Source of the DNA: Salegentibacter lacus
GTDB taxonomy: Bacteria; Bacteroidota; Bacteroidia; Flavobacteriales; Flavobacteriaceae
Assembly: GCF_020164555.1 (NCBI RefSeq)
Contig: NZ_JAIQZB010000009.1
Location: forward strand, 62,001 to 126,000
Length of the DNA stretch: 64,000 nucleotides
Direction of reading: 5' to 3'
Below are positions 61,518 through 64,000 of this stretch, piece after piece. Position 1 is the stretch's first letter; each line of letters starts with the position of its first letter. Made by a program: the position numbers and the translations under genes. Below the pieces are notes generated by a model. The model saw only the letters and a program-made list of their open reading frames with translations, was not told the origin of the DNA and did not search any database.

Positions 61518-64000
61518 ATGAAAAAACAATTATTTTTAGATCGATTTTCTTTTTTTCAGGCAAACCTCATTATGCTCGGTCTGGATAAAAGAAAATTCCT
61601 TCTTGTAACGTGTTTAATATTTTTTCTTTTTCAAGCGGAAAACACGTATTCTATTAATACCGAAATTGTTCTGCAAGAAACAGTATCTGGTACAGTGACT
61701 GATTCTAATGGTATGCCACTTCCAGGTGTATCAATAATTGAAAAGGGTACTAATAACGGGGTAGTAACTGATTTTGATGGAAACTTCGAAATAGAGGTTG
61801 GTCAGGAAAATACTGTTTTAGTGTTTTCCTTTATGGGATTTCAGACTTCTGAAGTCAATGTTAATGGTGGAGAGAGTCTAAGCATTCAGCTAGAAGAAGA
61901 TACAGCTAGTCTTGATGAAATTGTAATTGTGGGATATGGTGAAACAAGACGCCGTGATCTTACTGGAGCCATCAGTTCTATGACTACCGAAACAATAGAA
62001 AGAGCAAATAAAGTCACGGCTTTCGAAGCTATACAAGGCCAGGTGGCAGGTGTAAATGTTCAAACGGCGGGTAACAAACCTGGCGAAGGTTTTAACGTCC
62101 GAATTCGTGGTGCTAATACAATAAATTCTGGAGAGACTATTGGTAATGCAGGTTACAATGCAGGGCAAAATCCATTGTTTGTGGTTGATGGAATGTTCGT
62201 TAATGATATTAATTTTCTGAACCCTAATGATATCAAAAGGATGGATGTTCTAAAGGATGCCTCGGCTACAGCAATTTATGGGTCTCGAGGAAGTAATGGG
62301 GTGATTCTTATTCAAACAAAAGATGGTGTGAAAGGTGAGTTGAAGGTAACCTATGATGGTTATATTGGAGTAAAACAACGTTATAACCTGCCTGATATTT
62401 ACACGGGTGAAGATTTTGTGCAGCTTCAGAGAGATGCCGTAGTTGGTTTAAATTATGCTTCTGGTAATTTTGATTTTACTCCGGATGATGTAGACCTAAC
62501 AAATTTTATGAGGCCTAATGAACTCCAAAATGTTGCCGATGGTAATTATACAGATTGGGTAGAATTAATTCGTAATGATGGATTTCAAACCAACCATTCA
62601 GTAGGTTTGAGTGGTGGGAGTGAAAAAACTGTTTACGGCGGTGGTATTTCTTATACAGAGGATGAAGGAACCTTCGAAGGGGAAATGTTTGAAAGAGTCA
62701 ACGCTCGAGCAAATTTATCTTCTAAACTTTCTGACTATGTGACCCTTGGAATCAATAACTATGCAACCTATTCTAAGCGAGATGTAGGTAGTCTTGAAGG
62801 GTTTAGAAGCGCTTATAGACTCAGACCCACAGCTACTCCTTTTGACGAAAATGGAGAGCCTATCTTTTTTCCCTTGGAAGGGGAGACCTTTATAACTAAT
62901 CCTTTGTTCGAACCTGCCAATATGCTTAGGGAAGTAAGAACTTTAAACTACTTAGGTAATTTTTCGCTAAAAATTAGTCCATTTGAAAATTTAGATTTCA
63001 CTACAAGTTTCGCGCCCAATATTGAATTTTACCGTTCTGGTGAGTATAGAGGACGTTATTCAAAATCTACTAGTGGACAAATTGGTAATACTCGCGCAGA
63101 GGTGATTAATGGTAACAGAATATCTTACACTTTTGACAATGTTGTAAATTACAGTTTTGAACTTAATGAAGATCATGCCTTTGAAGCGATGGGTGTTTAT
63201 TCACGTTTTCTGGATAGGTATGAGAATAATCTAATGCAAAGACGAGGTTTTTCTACCGATGAATTTTTGTTTTATAATATCGATGCTGGTCCTGATGTTC
63301 GAAATGTAGAAGGAGATTTTTCTCAGCAGACATTGGAATCATTTGCAGGACGTCTCAATTACCGTTTTAAGGATAGATACTTGTTCACCATAACCGGGCG
63401 ATATGATGGTGCATCTATTCTTTCCGATGAGAATAAATGGTCCTTTTTTCCTTCAGCGGCTTTTGCTTGGAGAGCAATCGAAGAGGATTTTATGCAGGAA
63501 CAGGATTTGTTCAATGATCTTAAACTGCGCATTAGTTATGGGGAGACAGGAAATAATGGTTCGGGGGGTGGATTAGTTCCTCTAGGATCTCAATCTTTAA
63601 TTCAGACCGGCTTTACGAATTTGGGGGATATTACTACTGAAACCGCTTCGGTAACAAATCTTCCCAATCCGAATCTGACTTGGGAGCGTACTGCGGAGTA
63701 CAACTTTGGTCTTGATTTTGGTCTTCTACAAGGAAGAATAAATGGTTCAATTGACTTGTACAGTCGTGAAACTACAGGCATTATTTTTTACAGGCCTTTA
63801 CCTCTAGTTAGTGGGTACCCTGGTATCTTCGATAATGTAGGAGCTGCTACAAACAAAGGTATTGAGGTGGGACTTAGTTCTGTTAATATTGAGTCTGAAG
63901 ATTTTAATTGGACTACCTCAATAAATTTTGCGAGAAACGTAAACGAAGTCACCGAGCTTTATGGTGGGTTAGACGAAATCCTTTTCCGAGCCAGGGATGC
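61518..64000 (+). CDS. SusC/RagA-family TonB-dependent glycan importer, partial
   Basis: Open from ATG 61518 to the window edge (about 827 codons); the end is outside. Signal region, a carboxypeptidase-like domain (VSGTVTDSNGMPLPGVSII), TonB box EIVIVGYG, plug (VAGVNVQTAGN; PLFVVDGM; DASATAIYGSRGSNGVILIQTK) and barrel strands. SusC imports oligosaccharides with a SusD partner, expected next. It marks the start of a polysaccharide utilisation locus. Target glycan not readable from here. Confidence 0.94.
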   Translation, partial: MKKQLFLDRFSFFQANLIMLGLDKRKFLLVTCLIFFLFQAENTYSINTEIVLQETVSGTVTDSNGMPLPGVSIIEKGTNNGVVTDFDGNFEIEVGQENTVLVFSFMGFQTSEVNVNGGESLSIQLEEDTASLDEIVIVGYGETRRRDLTGAISSMTTETIERANKVTAFEAIQGQVAGVNVQTAGNKPGEGFNVRIRGANTINSGETIGNAGYNAGQNPLFVVDGMFVNDINFLNPNDIKRMDVLKDASATAIYGSRGSNGVILIQTKDGVKGELKVTYDGYIGVKQRYNLPDIYTGEDFVQLQRDAVVGLNYASGNFDFTPDDVDLTNFMRPNELQNVADGNYTDWVELIRNDGFQTNHSVGLSGGSEKTVYGGGISYTEDEGTFEGEMFERVNARANLSSKLSDYVTLGINNYATYSKRDVGSLEGFRSAYRLRPTATPFDENGEPIFFPLEGETFITNPLFEPANMLREVRTLNYLGNFSLKISPFENLDFTTSFAPNIEFYRSGEYRGRYSKSTSGQIGNTRAEVINGNRISYTFDNVVNYSFELNEDHAFEAMGVYSRFLDRYENNLMQRRGFSTDEFLFYNIDAGPDVRNVEGDFSQQTLESFAGRLNYRFKDRYLFTITGRYDGASILSDENKWSFFPSAAFAWRAIEEDFMQEQDLFNDLKLRISYGETGNNGSGGGLVPLGSQSLIQTGFTNLGDITTETASVTNLPNPNLTWERTAEYNFGLDFGLLQGRINGSIDLYSRETTGIIFYRPLPLVSGYPGIFDNVGAATNKGIEVGLSSVNIESEDFNWTTSINFARNVNEVTELYGGLDEILFRARD

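Noticed and set aside
1-64000. CRISPR array, rRNA genes, prophage, secretion or defence island
   Set aside because: No evenly spaced repeats, no rRNA sequence and no cas, integrase, phage or restriction genes found; the only mobile traces are the transposase fragment and palindromic repeats.

Overview
The window is a piece of a Bacteroidota chromosome, almost certainly family Flavobacteriaceae; a marine genus near Gramella, Salegentibacter or Zunongwangia is my guess, not something I could test. Supporting signs are the gliding gene gldH, a SusC/RagA receptor, TAnnTTTG promoter boxes, few clear Shine-Dalgarno sites, AT-rich spacers and HU-CCDC81/SPOR, DUF4292 and RicT-type PSP1 proteins. Most of it is ordinary core chromosome. 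I see no CRISPR array, rRNA, prophage or recognisable defence island.

Layout. 1-3.3 kb: end of the ATP synthase operon (atpF end, atpH, atpA, atpG) closed by a terminator. 3.4-10.4 kb: an envelope block on the plus strand (lipoprotein, polysaccharide flippase, dut, sugar nucleotidyltransferase, TPR protein, DUF4292 lipoprotein, EnvC-like M23 protein). 10.5-18.8 kb: mixed housekeeping (thioesterase, HU/SPOR membrane protein, dprA, trpS, plsC, a lipoprotein/ECF sigma/anti-sigma-barrel operon, recA). 19.2-25.9 kb: trhO, ricT-gldH-PBP1A and the scoAB CoA-transferase. 26-31 kb: small minus-strand genes (exonuclease, serine hydrolase, ogt, CNNM/CBS protein, hypotheticals).

31-45 kb is dominated by heme synthesis. 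hemA-hemC-hemD-hemE-(DUF6973-like)-hemF-hemB run on the minus strand. An AraC regulator, a ThuA protein, hemH and a MATE pump run divergently, and hemJ lies further on in front of an orphan NtrY-like kinase and an enoyl-CoA hydratase. With hemJ and hemH, every step from glutamyl-tRNA to protoheme is present except hemL. A decayed RelE/ParE toxin-antitoxin pair sits between the MATE gene and hemJ.

45-50 kb holds a radical SAM protein, an Fpg/Nei glycosylase with one zinc-finger cysteine missing, an HD hydrolase, a second PlsC, a bacilliredoxin and a TerB/DnaJ protein, with several dispersed palindromic repeats between them. 50-58 kb is a metal-homeostasis block: TonB receptor, DtxR regulator, ZIP transporter, FeoA, FeoB and a tiny FeoB-associated Cys-rich protein, with two similar candidate DtxR boxes. 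After a SCO protein and rseP comes tRNA-Asn(GTT), then a terminator, an integrase-arm-like direct repeat and an IS transposase fragment. Beyond these lie a LacI regulator and the start of a SusC gene. The last two share the palindrome TAAAWCGWTTTA and look like the regulated edge of a polysaccharide-utilisation locus continuing past the window.

The observations I rate highest are the shared LacI palindromes, the envelope-spanning anti-sigma/barrel protein, the doubly broken toxin-antitoxin locus, the shared DtxR-type boxes and the repeat family with compensating arms. None is proven to be a new system.
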